Positions 1 through 8,917 of a stretch of 49,511 bases of DNA are shown here, in pieces (the first letter of the stretch is position 1; the number at the start of each line of letters is the position of its first letter). A program made the position numbers and the translations under genes. The DNA comes from an uncultured Verrucomicrobiota bacterium (lineage in GTDB: Bacteria; Verrucomicrobiota; Verrucomicrobiia; Limisphaerales; UBA9464): contig CAITXU010000242.1 in assembly GCA_903896505.1 (NCBI GenBank), positions 1 through 49,511 of the forward strand. The letters run 5' to 3'. The notes below the pieces were generated by a model that searched no databases, had not been told where the DNA came from, and was given only the letters and a program-made list of their open reading frames with translations.

Positions 1-704
1 ATCTCACCGATCATGATCACCTGCGGGTCCTGGCGCATCAGTGATCGAAGGGCAACCGGATAGGTGTATTCGCGGGCGGGATTGCATTGCGATTGGGCAA
101 TCAATGGGAGGTTGTACTCCACCGGGTCTTCGACCGTGGCTACGCTGATGCTCGGACCGGATCGCTCAATGATATTGTGCAGCGCGGCGTAAATGGCAGT
201 GGTCTTGCCGGAACCGGTCGGACCTGTCAGCAGTATCAAGCCGGTCGGTCGAAGCAGCATGGTTCGAAAGACGGCTACCGTCTCATCTTCCATTCCCAAG
301 CCCTCCAGGTCAAAACTGCGTCCTTTCGGGTCAAAAATTCGGACGACGACCTTTTCCCCGCGGATGGTGGGGAAGGTTGAGATACGCAAGACCACGTTAC
401 CTGCTTCTGGAAAGGTGGGTGCGCGACCTTCCTGAGGGAGTTGGGTTTCGTGCCCAATCAGGTTCGCCATGATTTTCAGGCGCCCAACCATTTTCGGTAA
501 TAAATCACTGGGTAAATGCACCAGTTCGTTCAACACCCCTGAAAGGCGAACCCGCACGGCGATGGAGTTCTCCCACGGCTCGATGTGAATATCACTCGCG
601 CCGGCTGCAACGGCATCGATAATGACGCAATCGACCAACCGGACGATGTCGATTTCAGCATCCGAGTTGCATGTCTGCAGAAATTGGATCGTTTGCGAAC
701 TCAT
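1..704 (-). CDS. GspE/PilB-family secretion or pilus assembly ATPase (partial)
   Basis: Hexameric traffic ATPase that powers type II secretion or type IV pilus assembly at the inner membrane. Reading leftward from ATG at 704, the first 234 residues are present and the C-terminus lies beyond the window. Visible are the DIHIEP motif of the N-terminal part, Walker A GPTGSGKTT near residues 160-168, the Asp box ATVEDPVEY and the Walker B region QVIMIGE at the window edge. The N-terminus is short: residue 1 starts just before the DIHIEP region, so the long N-terminal domain of many PilB proteins is absent. No Shine-Dalgarno sequence is visible upstream. The family is certain; GspE versus PilB cannot be decided without neighbours. 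Confidence 0.92.
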   Translation of the reverse strand, partial: MSSQTIQFLQTCNSDAEIDIVRLVDCVIIDAVAAGASDIHIEPWENSIAVRVRLSGVLNELVHLPSDLLPKMVGRLKIMANLIGHETQLPQEGRAPTFPEAGNVVLRISTFPTIRGEKVVVRIFDPKGRSFDLEGLGMEDETVAVFRTMLLRPTGLILLTGPTGSGKTTAIYAALHNIIERSGPSISVATVEDPVEYNLPLIAQSQCNPAREYTYPVALRSLMRQDPQVIMIGE

Positions 705-894
705 GGAGTAAGATTACAGATATAAACGATTAACGCCAAGCCCCTAAATCCGGACTTGGGACCGAAACTTCGTGCAGTATTCCTTCTGCTACGGATAAGC
801 GCCATCTTTTACCGTTTCCAATTGGGGTCCAGGCGGGGATCTCGACCGATCGGTTGGCGGTCGTCCAAAGTTGTGCCAATCTGTCGTTGTCTCG

Positions 895-1800
895 ATGGAA
901 CTTGATGAATCAACGTCCCCTCGCTCCGAGCATGGGATCGCGCATTCGTGCCTGTACGAATGCCATGTCATGCACCATCGACTTTTGCCGAAGCGGCATC
1001 AGTTCGGGTATCACTCCTTTTGGTTCTACCTTGATTTGGAAGAACTTCCGCATCTTGAGGGCCGTTTTCGCGGGTTCGGTTTGGGGCCTGGCTCGATTTA
1101 TCGATTTTGTGAGTCCGACCATTTGGATTTTGGACCGGAGGCACCCCAAAGGCTGGTGGAAAGAGTTCGGTGGTGGCTGGGGACCCAAGGGGCTCCAGTG
1201 CCGGAAGACTCCCGCGTTTTCCTTCTAACGCTACCGCGATTTCTCGGCTACGTGTTCAACCCGGTCAGTTTCTTCTTTATCTGTGATCCGGATGGTTCGC
1301 CACTGGTAGCGATTGCGGAGGTCGGGAATACCTATCGCGAACAAAAGCCCTACTTGATTCCTTTGGATGGGGTGCAGGGTAGGCTTGAAGGGAGCCGTTT
1401 TCGCCGGATGGTTCCCAAACATTTTTATGTTTCCCCCTTCAGTCCACTGGATTGGAGCTTCGATTTTCGATTGCGACTTCCGGGACAAAGGCTGGCGCTG
1501 GCGGTCGACGATCTGACCTCGGACGGCAAGGCATCGTTGGTGACGCGATTAACCGGGATTCGGCGCCCCCTCTCGGATATCCAGTTGGCGCGGCTGACCC
1601 TGCTCTATCCGTTGGTCAGTTTGCGAGTCATTGGCTTAATCCATTGGGAGGCATTTCGACTCTGGACCAAGCGGGTTCCATGGTTTTCAAAGAAGGCCGA
1701 TCCCGGCATGCAACGGCAAGTGCTCCGGCCACATGCGACCCTTCCTGTGGCACCCGGCGTTCTTGCACCCCGGTCCATTGTTCCAACGCAGAATCCGTAG
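895..1800 (+). CDS. DUF1365 family protein
   Basis: About 301 residues from ATG 895; an in-frame TTG at 871 is an alternative start and neither has a convincing ribosome-binding site. The opening block SCLYECHVMHHRLLPKRHQF, followed by LGYVFNPVSFFF near the middle, is characteristic of DUF1365. The biochemical role of the family is not established to my knowledge. Its genes recur beside cyclopropane-fatty-acid-synthase-like methyltransferases, and that is what follows here, so a part in modifying membrane fatty acids is inferred from context. It is the first gene of a three-gene cluster. Confidence 0.88.
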   Translation: MELDESTSPRSEHGIAHSCLYECHVMHHRLLPKRHQFGYHSFWFYLDLEELPHLEGRFRGFGLGPGSIYRFCESDHLDFGPEAPQRLVERVRWWLGTQGAPVPEDSRVFLLTLPRFLGYVFNPVSFFFICDPDGSPLVAIAEVGNTYREQKPYLIPLDGVQGRLEGSRFRRMVPKHFYVSPFSPLDWSFDFRLRLPGQRLALAVDDLTSDGKASLVTRLTGIRRPLSDIQLARLTLLYPLVSLRVIGLIHWEAFRLWTKRVPWFSKKADPGMQRQVLRPHATLPVAPGVLAPRSIVPTQNP

Positions 1801-1895
1801 TTCCATTTCCGACGCCCTCCATGTTTCCAATCGCTCCGTTTCCCTCCAACTCCCCAGTGACCAGGACCTCCGCCCAATCACGGTTGCGGGCAACA

Positions 1896-3164
1896 ATGGG
1901 TGATCCATGGCGAACCTTGTGCCGTCAACTGGTGTGTCGGGCGCTTCGACCGATGAAGAATGGTCGTCTGGTTCTTCGATTGCCAGAAGGGGGCCGATTT
2001 GAATTCGGGGAAGGTGGGTCAGGCCCGAATGCGGAAATCCAACTACACAACGATCGATTCTTCTCCCGGGGCGTTCTCGGTGGGAAGGTTGGATTTGGGG
2101 AGGGCTATCAAGCCGGTGATTGGGACTCCCCGGACCTGGCGTCCGTCATTGGCTGGTTTTGCGCCAACATGGACGGGTCTCCCACTCGAAGAAGTTCGGT
2201 TTCCCTTGGTCGCGCGGTGAACTGGCTGGGTTCCCTGGAACGGATGCGACATGCCTGGAATCGGAATTCGTTAAAGGGATCCCGGCGAAATATTCGCGCC
2301 CATTATGACTTGGGAAATCGATTCTATCGACTGTGGCTGGATCCAACCATGTCGTATTCCAGCGCACTTTTTGAATTTCCGGAACAGGAACTCGAGGCAG
2401 CGCAGGCTGCCAAGTATGAGCGGCTTTGCCGGAAGCTACGCATCGGCTCAGGCGACCACGTGCTTGAGGTGGGATGTGGATGGGGTGGATTCCTTTCCCA
2501 TGCGATACGGACCCGAGGCTGCAGAGTGACGGCCATCACGATCAGCGAAGAACAGAAGCGCTACACACAGGAACGAGTTGAACGGGAAGGGTTGTCAGGC
2601 CGGGCTCGGGTCGAACTCCTGGATTATCGGAAGATTCCCTCCCTCAAGACCAAATTCGACAAGATTGTCAGCATTGAGATGCTGGAGGCCGTTGGGGACG
2701 AGTATCTGGAGGAGTGTCTGTCGGTCCTTCAGTCCTCGCTGGCTCCAATGGGACTGCTTGGAGCCCAATTCATCATTTGCCCGGACAGCCGGCACACCGA
2801 GCTCCGGCGAAGTGTCGATTGGATTCAAAAGCACATTTTTCCGGGTTCACTCCTTCTTTCTCTGGACCGGACTGGCGAGGCCATTCGTCGCAGTGGGGAC
2901 CTTTGGATGCACGATCTTGAAGACATTGGATTGAGCTATGCTGAAACGCTGCGCAGGTGGCGTTATCGGTTTAACGAGCAACTCGATGAGGTTCGGAGGC
3001 TTGGTTTTGACGATTATTTCATCCGGACGTGGTCGTTTTATCTGGCCTACTGCGAGGCAGCGTTCGCATGGCGTAACATCAGTGTGGTGCAGGCCGTTTG
3101 GAGCCGACCGAACAATCGTAGCCTGATGACTCCCGAGCCGGCGTGGCCACCGTTGTCCTCATGA
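1896..3164 (+). CDS. Cyclopropane-fatty-acyl-phospholipid synthase-like methyltransferase
   Basis: SAM-dependent enzyme of the CFA synthase/mycolic-acid cyclopropane synthase family, expected to methylenate or methylate unsaturated acyl chains of membrane phospholipids. Evidence is the motif YDLGNRFYRLWLDPTMSYSS, the SAM-binding loop LEVGCGWGGF at about residues 190-199, ISEEQKRY, and the C-terminal SFYLAYCEAAF region. The frame is open far upstream and overlaps the DUF1365 gene. I chose ATG 1896 (422 residues) because the conserved N-terminal region (ALRPMKNGRLVLRLPEG) begins just after it; ATG 1821 would add 25 low-complexity residues. The stop overlaps the next start as ATGA. Exact product (cyclopropane versus methyl-branched acid) is unknown. 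Confidence 0.93.
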   Translation: MGDPWRTLCRQLVCRALRPMKNGRLVLRLPEGGRFEFGEGGSGPNAEIQLHNDRFFSRGVLGGKVGFGEGYQAGDWDSPDLASVIGWFCANMDGSPTRRSSVSLGRAVNWLGSLERMRHAWNRNSLKGSRRNIRAHYDLGNRFYRLWLDPTMSYSSALFEFPEQELEAAQAAKYERLCRKLRIGSGDHVLEVGCGWGGFLSHAIRTRGCRVTAITISEEQKRYTQERVEREGLSGRARVELLDYRKIPSLKTKFDKIVSIEMLEAVGDEYLEECLSVLQSSLAPMGLLGAQFIICPDSRHTELRRSVDWIQKHIFPGSLLLSLDRTGEAIRRSGDLWMHDLEDIGLSYAETLRRWRYRFNEQLDEVRRLGFDDYFIRTWSFYLAYCEAAFAWRNISVVQAVWSRPNNRSLMTPEPAWPPLSS

Positions 3165-4021
3165 GTCCGTTTATTTTTCTCACGCTTGCCGCTCTCGGTT
3201 TTGCTTTGGGCGAAATGACGGTCATATGGCTTTTGGCGCGGCGTTGGTCAAACTATGGAATAGTGGACGTGGTGTGGTCGGGCGGATTTGCCGTGATCGC
3301 GGTTCTTTATTGGGCGTTGTCGGCATCACGGGAATACGATCCTGAGCGCAATGGCTTTCCCGGATGGAATCCAATTCCTTCCGGTGTATTGACCCTCATG
3401 GTGACCCTCTGGAGCCTGAGGCTTGCCTGGCATTTGGGACGCCGGGTGGCCAGCCATCACCCGGTCGAGGATGTCCGGTATGCCCGATTGAGGTTGGCTT
3501 GGGGTATTCATGCCGACCAGCGCATGTATGGATTTTTTCTGGTGCAGGGGTTGCTCCAAGTGGTGCTCTCGCTGCCATTCCTTGTGACCTGCCTGGGGCG
3601 TCAAACCGCTTCGGATTCACCGGTATTGGCCGGATTCCAAATTGTTTCGATCCTGTTGTGGGTGGGCAGCCTTTTGGGTGAAGCCATTGCTGATGGTCAA
3701 CTCGCCCGTTTTCGATCCAATCCGTCCAACCGCGGTAAAGTGTGCCAGGATGGACTTTGGTCGTGGTCGAGGCATCCCAACTATTTTTTTGAATGGTTGA
3801 TTTGGGTGGCCTATGCGCTGTTCGCCATCGGCTATCCCGGAGGATGGGCCTCGGTTTTAGCCCCCGCTTTAATTCTTTATTTCTTGCTGAAAGTCACCGG
3901 CATACCGATGACCGAAGCCCTTTCGGTTGAATCCAAGGGAGATGCCTATCGGCAGTATCAGCGGACGACCAGTGCTTTTGTGCCCTGGCCGCCGCGAGCG
4001 GTACCGACTAAAGAGCCTTGA
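3161..4021 (+). CDS. DUF1295 (steroid 5-alpha-reductase-like) membrane protein
   Basis: Integral membrane protein of 286 residues with several hydrophobic helices. The C-terminal block GLWSWSRHPNYFFEWLIWVAYALF is the hallmark of the DUF1295/steroid 5-alpha-reductase C-terminal family, whose better-known relatives are NADPH-dependent reductases or isoprenylcysteine-type methyltransferases. ATG 3161 is preferred because it overlaps the upstream TGA as ATGA; GTG 3143 is an in-frame alternative. Translational coupling to the CFA-synthase-like gene and the DUF1365 gene suggests a joint role in altering membrane lipids. The last 14 bases overlap the end of the convergent TPR gene. Confidence 0.88.
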   Translation: MSPFIFLTLAALGFALGEMTVIWLLARRWSNYGIVDVVWSGGFAVIAVLYWALSASREYDPERNGFPGWNPIPSGVLTLMVTLWSLRLAWHLGRRVASHHPVEDVRYARLRLAWGIHADQRMYGFFLVQGLLQVVLSLPFLVTCLGRQTASDSPVLAGFQIVSILLWVGSLLGEAIADGQLARFRSNPSNRGKVCQDGLWSWSRHPNYFFEWLIWVAYALFAIGYPGGWASVLAPALILYFLLKVTGIPMTEALSVESKGDAYRQYQRTTSAFVPWPPRAVPTKEP

Positions 4022-5882
4022 GTTTGGTCTCAAACCACGTGATCTGCGGTGGCATCAAGTGATTGGTATTCACGAGGGAATAGGATTTCCGCGCCTTCTG
4101 GGGGTCGTTCCTGAGAAGGTAGAGCTCCGCCCAGGCATAATTCACAACCGATGCCTCCGAGGCGTTCAATCGAAGAGGATTGATGGATTTGAGCATATTC
4201 TCCGCCTCGTCGAACCGTTGCATCTGGAGAAGTGCAAGGGCATGATTGACTTGGAGATCGGGTTTGTTCGGAAAAGCATTCAGTTGTCGGTAGGTGAGCT
4301 TGACCGATTCCTCCGGGTTTCGCCGCTGGGCAATAAGGACGGCGGCATAGTTCATGACGTAGCCATCTTTGTCGGGTTCCAACTGGTATGCCTTCTCGGT
4401 GGCCATGCTGAATGTTTCCATGTCCCGCGAGTGATAGGCAGAAAGCGATAGTTCAAACCAATACTCGGCCTGCTTGGCGAAACCTTTTTGTAATTTGCGA
4501 AGCAGGTTTTCAGCCTCGGCCGCATAACCTGCCTCCCGCATCCGCCGGGCACAGTCAAATGCCAGATAGGTCTGTTGGGCAAACCGGCTTTCGACAGCGT
4601 TTTTGAAAGCCTTTGAAGCGGCTTCATTGCGTCCGGTTTGGGCGTTGGCAATCCCTTCGATAAAATAACTATAACCGTCAAGGTTTCCGCCCAGATGTTC
4701 GTCCCGACGCATGGTGATTCCCTGACCGAAGAGCTGGTCCCATTTCTTCTCCTTCATCCGGAGTTCGGCGAGGAGAATCCAGACGTCATGGGAATACCCA
4801 TACGTTCCGGATTGTTTGTCCAGGAATTCGATGGCGACATCGGTCATTCCGAGAAGGTTGTAGACGTGGGCAATGCCAACGGTTTCTTCGGCATTGGCAG
4901 CGGGGCGCGAAAAAGCTTTTGCCAACCGTGTGGCTTCGGCCCGATTGCCCAGGCTGATCAGCAATTTCCAGAGGTTGATGTGCTCGATCACCCTGTCCTC
5001 GTGATGCTCCACCAGCCAATCGAGATTCCGCCGGTAATTGACTAAATCCTGGGCATTCAGGTTGACCAACAGCTCCAGGTGGTGGGCCGTATACGACGTC
5101 ACGTCATTGGTGCTATTGAGTTCATGTTGCATCTGCATCCGGCCGCGGGATAATGTCCTAGGCGGCCCCCAACCGGCTTCCCATGCCATGCGATAGAGCG
5201 CAGTCTCGGGTTGCTTGCTCAATGCGTCGGGGTTGATTTGCCACAGAGAGTCGAATTCCGCCATTCGTCCCAGACGGAAATTAGCCCTGGCCACAGCCCC
5301 AAGAGCTGATGCGGGAAGGACTTTGGCCTTCGACAACGCCAGATTTGAGACGTAGGCATCTTCTTCAATTTTCTCGAGGGTTTCAGTGACCAGGGCCAGG
5401 TCTGTCAAATTGGTCTTGGAAAGCCCGAGCAGCCAGAGGGCGCGGTTGGCCGCGTAACCGGCAAATTCCGGTGGCACCTCTGGCAGGGTGTTCAGAAACT
5501 GGAGCATTTCCCGGAGCATTTCGGTATTTCCAGGGTTGTTTTCCACGGCTGAATGCCAGGAGACCAGCGCTTCCTTGATTTGTCCGTTCTGACTCTGCTT
5601 TTCGGCGGACCGACGTAGCGAGCCGGACTCAAGGAAATCGAGGCCGCTGATTCGAACAATGGGCATGTGCTCGGGGGTGACCCGCCAAAGCTTGGGCAGC
5701 AACAAACCCAAAGTAATCAGCGCCAGCACGAACATGATTGCCGCGAATCGGAACCAGCGATCGTAAAAGAGGACGAGCAACGTGGCGTGCTCGTAAAACT
5801 TTGGCGGCAGTTCCTTCTGCGCGTTCAGTTCCGCCTCGGGATTGGGCGGCTTTTCTTCCTGGTTCGAATTGGGATCGCTCAT
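4008..5882 (-). CDS. Membrane-anchored TPR-repeat protein (downstream paralog)
   Basis: 624 residues. A hydrophilic N-terminus of about 45 residues rich in Pro, Glu and Asn is followed by one membrane helix (FAAIMFVLALITLGLLLPKL, about residues 47-66). The rest is helical TPR-like repeats, including ALVSWHSAVENNPGNTEML, EAASKAFKNAVESRF and a C-terminal series ending RNDPQKARKSYSLVNTNHL. It probably scaffolds other proteins on the outer face of the membrane, but no catalytic domain is visible. It lies 49 bp downstream of a homologous gene on the same strand, and the two share layout and several repeat phrases. Specific function unknown. Confidence 0.85.
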   Translation of the reverse strand: MSDPNSNQEEKPPNPEAELNAQKELPPKFYEHATLLVLFYDRWFRFAAIMFVLALITLGLLLPKLWRVTPEHMPIVRISGLDFLESGSLRRSAEKQSQNGQIKEALVSWHSAVENNPGNTEMLREMLQFLNTLPEVPPEFAGYAANRALWLLGLSKTNLTDLALVTETLEKIEEDAYVSNLALSKAKVLPASALGAVARANFRLGRMAEFDSLWQINPDALSKQPETALYRMAWEAGWGPPRTLSRGRMQMQHELNSTNDVTSYTAHHLELLVNLNAQDLVNYRRNLDWLVEHHEDRVIEHINLWKLLISLGNRAEATRLAKAFSRPAANAEETVGIAHVYNLLGMTDVAIEFLDKQSGTYGYSHDVWILLAELRMKEKKWDQLFGQGITMRRDEHLGGNLDGYSYFIEGIANAQTGRNEAASKAFKNAVESRFAQQTYLAFDCARRMREAGYAAEAENLLRKLQKGFAKQAEYWFELSLSAYHSRDMETFSMATEKAYQLEPDKDGYVMNYAAVLIAQRRNPEESVKLTYRQLNAFPNKPDLQVNHALALLQMQRFDEAENMLKSINPLRLNASEASVVNYAWAELYLLRNDPQKARKSYSLVNTNHLMPPQITWFETKLKAL

Positions 5883-5931
5883 AAGTTCAAATCTGGTCGC
5901 GCCTTCGTCTCAAAACATCAATGATTTCGTG

Positions 5932-7815
5932 TTAATTCCCAGTCCTGTTGGCTGCCAGCAGTTTTCGGCGAACGCTTTCCACCCAATTGGACTGGGGAGC
6001 CTGAAGGAAACGGAGTTGAATGCCCTGATATGCTTCCATGGCTTCCTTTTGACGCTGCTGACGGTATCTCAGTTCAAACATGGCCACCGCAAAAGTCGTT
6101 GAGGTGGGGCCGTCGAGCCGGTCGACGGGAATTTCATTCAAAAGGGCCTCGGCATCGCTCAAGCGCTCATTTTGCAACAACGCGAGGACGTAGTTGAGCG
6201 CAATTCCCGGGTCATTTGGGTTATCGCGGTGAAGTTGAAGGGTTAGTTTTGCCGCGAGGGCGGAATTGGTCCGGAGTGTCAGCAAAGCAGCGGCGTAGTT
6301 CATACGGGTTGCCGGATGGTCCGGTTGCAATTCGTGTGCTTTGGCCGCAGCCTTCCCGGCGGTTTCAAAGTCGCCACTGGCAAGTGCCGCCAGCGTCACG
6401 TTGTACCAGTAGTCGGCGGTTTTTCCTGCTGCCTGCTCGAGATTGGCCACCGTCTTTTCAGCGATTTTTGGAAATCCCAGCTGGGTTAGCTGACGCCCGA
6501 CCTGAAAGCCAAGGAGCGGGATGCCAATGGGACGCTCGGGGACACGTGAGAACGCATAGGCTGCCTGGTCAGGCAAATGGTTGTGGAGCTGAACCAATCC
6601 TTCCAGAAACCAAGCGTATCCGACCAACTCCAGTTCAGCATGAGTCGTCCGCAAGTCGATGGCCAACACCCGCACATCGTCCCATTGCCCCAACTGCATC
6701 AACAAATTCGCCTGCATCGGCCATAGTTCCCTTTCGGTTCCCAGGTTCGGCAGGTGCTTTTTCATGAATTCAGCCGCATATTCCTTCAGGTCGAGGCGCA
6801 TCAACCCTTCAAACATGGCCCGGAGTTCAAAGGGTTGGGTGGGTGGGGAGGAGTACGTGCGCGCCTGTTCTCTTGCGTCGTTCGCCCGGCCGACCAGTTC
6901 CAGCAACCTCCATTCCGCGACATGATCGATAGGGCGGTCCGCATTGAAATCGCGCAACGTCTTCATGGCCTGGGAAAAGGTAGGCCAATCGTACTCCGCT
7001 TCACTGACAACGAGCTGCAGGCGGTTTGCCGTCACCATGGTGGGTGGATTCGTGCGCGCTGCAGCCAGTTCGCGGCGGGCTTTGACGGCACCACCGGGAG
7101 GTCCCCAAGCCGCAGCCCAGGCCGCTGCGAATACCGGAATCTCCGGGTCAACCTTCAGTACCTTGGGAAATCGTTCCAATCCCCCACCAAATTCAGCAAA
7201 ATGGCCGGTGTGAAAACAGCTTTTGAGATAGAGGGCGGCATGAAAATCACTCAGGTTTGTCTCCAACGGCTTGAGTGACTGCCAGACGTATTCTTGAATG
7301 TCGTATTTTGCGAAGAGCTCGGCGGCAAGTAACCGGTCTTCGGCGGCACCGCCGGACATCCTGAGTGTCCACATTGCCTGTCCCACGCCCAATCCCAGCC
7401 ACTTGATGGACGGGACTGGCTGGCCTATCAGGGTTCGGAGCAACCCGACCTGATGATCGTGGTCTGCCAGATTTTTGTAAAGAGCCTGCCGCCACGTGAC
7501 AATGGCTTCTTCCGTTTTCCCTTCCTGGTCCAACTTTTTTGCCGTTCGCGCGAGGTTCACGCTTTCGAATTTCGACAAAAGGTTGACCCGGATGATCGGA
7601 CGAAAGTCTACCGGGGACGTGCGCAGGAACGGCGGCAGCGAGATTCCTACCAGCACCAACGCCAGGACCATCAGGACGGCGGCGATTCTGAAATATCGTT
7701 CGTGGACGAGTTGGCGAACGAAACTCGAAGTTTCAACCAACCCCGACAGAGGCGGCAACTCCTCGACGCGCTCTTGTTCGGAGCGGTCCGGTAAGTCTGA
7801 AGGGTCCGACTTCAT
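5932..7815 (-). CDS. Membrane-anchored TPR-repeat protein (upstream paralog)
   Basis: 627 residues from ATG 7815; an in-frame TTG at 7839 would add eight. Organization mirrors the next gene: a charged N-terminus, one membrane helix (IAAVLMVLALVLVGISLPPF), then helical repeats such as KTEEAIVTWRQALYKN, AAKAHELQPDHPATRMNYAAAL and LSDAEALLNEIPVDRL. The matching phrase MNYAAAL (MNYAAVL in the other copy) and the matched block order show that the pair arose by tandem duplication. The pair is probably one transcript. No enzyme motif is visible; scaffold or assembly roles are possible but unproven. Confidence 0.85.
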   Translation of the reverse strand: MKSDPSDLPDRSEQERVEELPPLSGLVETSSFVRQLVHERYFRIAAVLMVLALVLVGISLPPFLRTSPVDFRPIIRVNLLSKFESVNLARTAKKLDQEGKTEEAIVTWRQALYKNLADHDHQVGLLRTLIGQPVPSIKWLGLGVGQAMWTLRMSGGAAEDRLLAAELFAKYDIQEYVWQSLKPLETNLSDFHAALYLKSCFHTGHFAEFGGGLERFPKVLKVDPEIPVFAAAWAAAWGPPGGAVKARRELAAARTNPPTMVTANRLQLVVSEAEYDWPTFSQAMKTLRDFNADRPIDHVAEWRLLELVGRANDAREQARTYSSPPTQPFELRAMFEGLMRLDLKEYAAEFMKKHLPNLGTERELWPMQANLLMQLGQWDDVRVLAIDLRTTHAELELVGYAWFLEGLVQLHNHLPDQAAYAFSRVPERPIGIPLLGFQVGRQLTQLGFPKIAEKTVANLEQAAGKTADYWYNVTLAALASGDFETAGKAAAKAHELQPDHPATRMNYAAALLTLRTNSALAAKLTLQLHRDNPNDPGIALNYVLALLQNERLSDAEALLNEIPVDRLDGPTSTTFAVAMFELRYRQQRQKEAMEAYQGIQLRFLQAPQSNWVESVRRKLLAANRTGN

Positions 7816-7911
7816 CAATTGGGTTCGAGGATTGTCCAAAGTACGTTCTGCCCTGGACGACGGTAATCTAGAGTGACCGTTCGCCCTAAAAAGCCAAATA
7901 CCCGCCCACCG

Positions 7912-8907
7912 TTAGTCCGTCTCGGGCCCGGGGTACTCAATTTGAAGCACTTCCGTGGTCGCGAGGGGCTGAACCGGGCATTCTTCAAGTGCTGCGGGAA
8001 TGAGACCGAAGTGTCCGGGGGCCAGATCGAGGACTTCGCCCCCGCCCGACAACCGCAGGCGACCGGAGATCACCGACCAGATCGTCATTTTTCCCCCGCC
8101 AAGGTGGACCGATGTCGATCCGGGATGCAATCGGAATTGTCGGATTCGGAAGAGAGGGTCGTCCACCAGATTTCGGCAGAGCAGTCCGTGGTCATCCTCC
8201 CTCCAAGGTGATCGAACGAGGTCTGGTTCGTAATCCTCGAAGTGGATTGCGGCCATCGCCTGTTCCAGATGCAAATCGCGTGGCTTGCCGTCAAGTCCGA
8301 CCCGGTTCCAATCGAAAACCCGGTAGGTGGTATCGGAGTTTTCCTGAATCTCAATCACCACCGTTCCAGCGCCCAGTGCATGGACCCTTCCGCTGGGTAG
8401 GAACATCGCATCCCCAGAGGTCAGAGAATGACGATGGAAGCTCTCGGCGACAGTTCCTTCCCTGGCTTGACGCTCAAACTCGGTCGGAGTGGTTCCTCGC
8501 TTTAACCCGGCGTGAAGGCATGCATGCGGTTGTGCGTCAGCCACATACCAGAATTCGGTCTTGGATTCGCCCCGAAGTGCCGCCGCCGCATGCGAAGGGG
8601 GATGAACCTGAAGGGAAAGGTCTTCTTCCGCATCCAACAGTTTGACCAGCAACGGAAACCGCACGTCGCCACCAAAGCCGGGACCTGCGATCTCTTTGCC
8701 GAATTTCTCCATGAGCCACCGAAGGTCGCGGCCTGCGGCAGGACCGTTGGCCAGCACGGAAGTGCCTTCCGGACGATCACAGATTTCCCACGATTCACCG
8801 ATGAGTTTGCCTTCGGGCAGCGCTTTACCGTACAGGCTCGAAAGTCGCCGCCCTCCCCAAATTCGCTCTTTGAAAATGGGAGAAAAAGAAATTGGATACC
8901 ATTTCAT
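7912..8907 (-). CDS. manA: Mannose-6-phosphate isomerase, class I
   Basis: Zinc-dependent isomerase interconverting fructose 6-phosphate and mannose 6-phosphate, feeding GDP-mannose and polysaccharide synthesis in the cytoplasm. The opening SPIFKERIWGGRRL is the standard family start and fixes ATG 8907 rather than the upstream in-frame GTG at 8943. The zinc-site segment LSLQVHPP, then KTEFWYV, and the later PSGRVHALG and IEIQENSDTTYRVFDW blocks are all present. At 331 residues it matches the short bacterial type. It starts 10 bp after the accA stop, so the two are probably cotranscribed. Confidence 0.93.
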   Translation of the reverse strand: MKWYPISFSPIFKERIWGGRRLSSLYGKALPEGKLIGESWEICDRPEGTSVLANGPAAGRDLRWLMEKFGKEIAGPGFGGDVRFPLLVKLLDAEEDLSLQVHPPSHAAAALRGESKTEFWYVADAQPHACLHAGLKRGTTPTEFERQAREGTVAESFHRHSLTSGDAMFLPSGRVHALGAGTVVIEIQENSDTTYRVFDWNRVGLDGKPRDLHLEQAMAAIHFEDYEPDLVRSPWREDDHGLLCRNLVDDPLFRIRQFRLHPGSTSVHLGGGKMTIWSVISGRLRLSGGGEVLDLAPGHFGLIPAALEECPVQPLATTEVLQIEYPGPETD

Positions 8908-8917
8908 AACCCCGATG

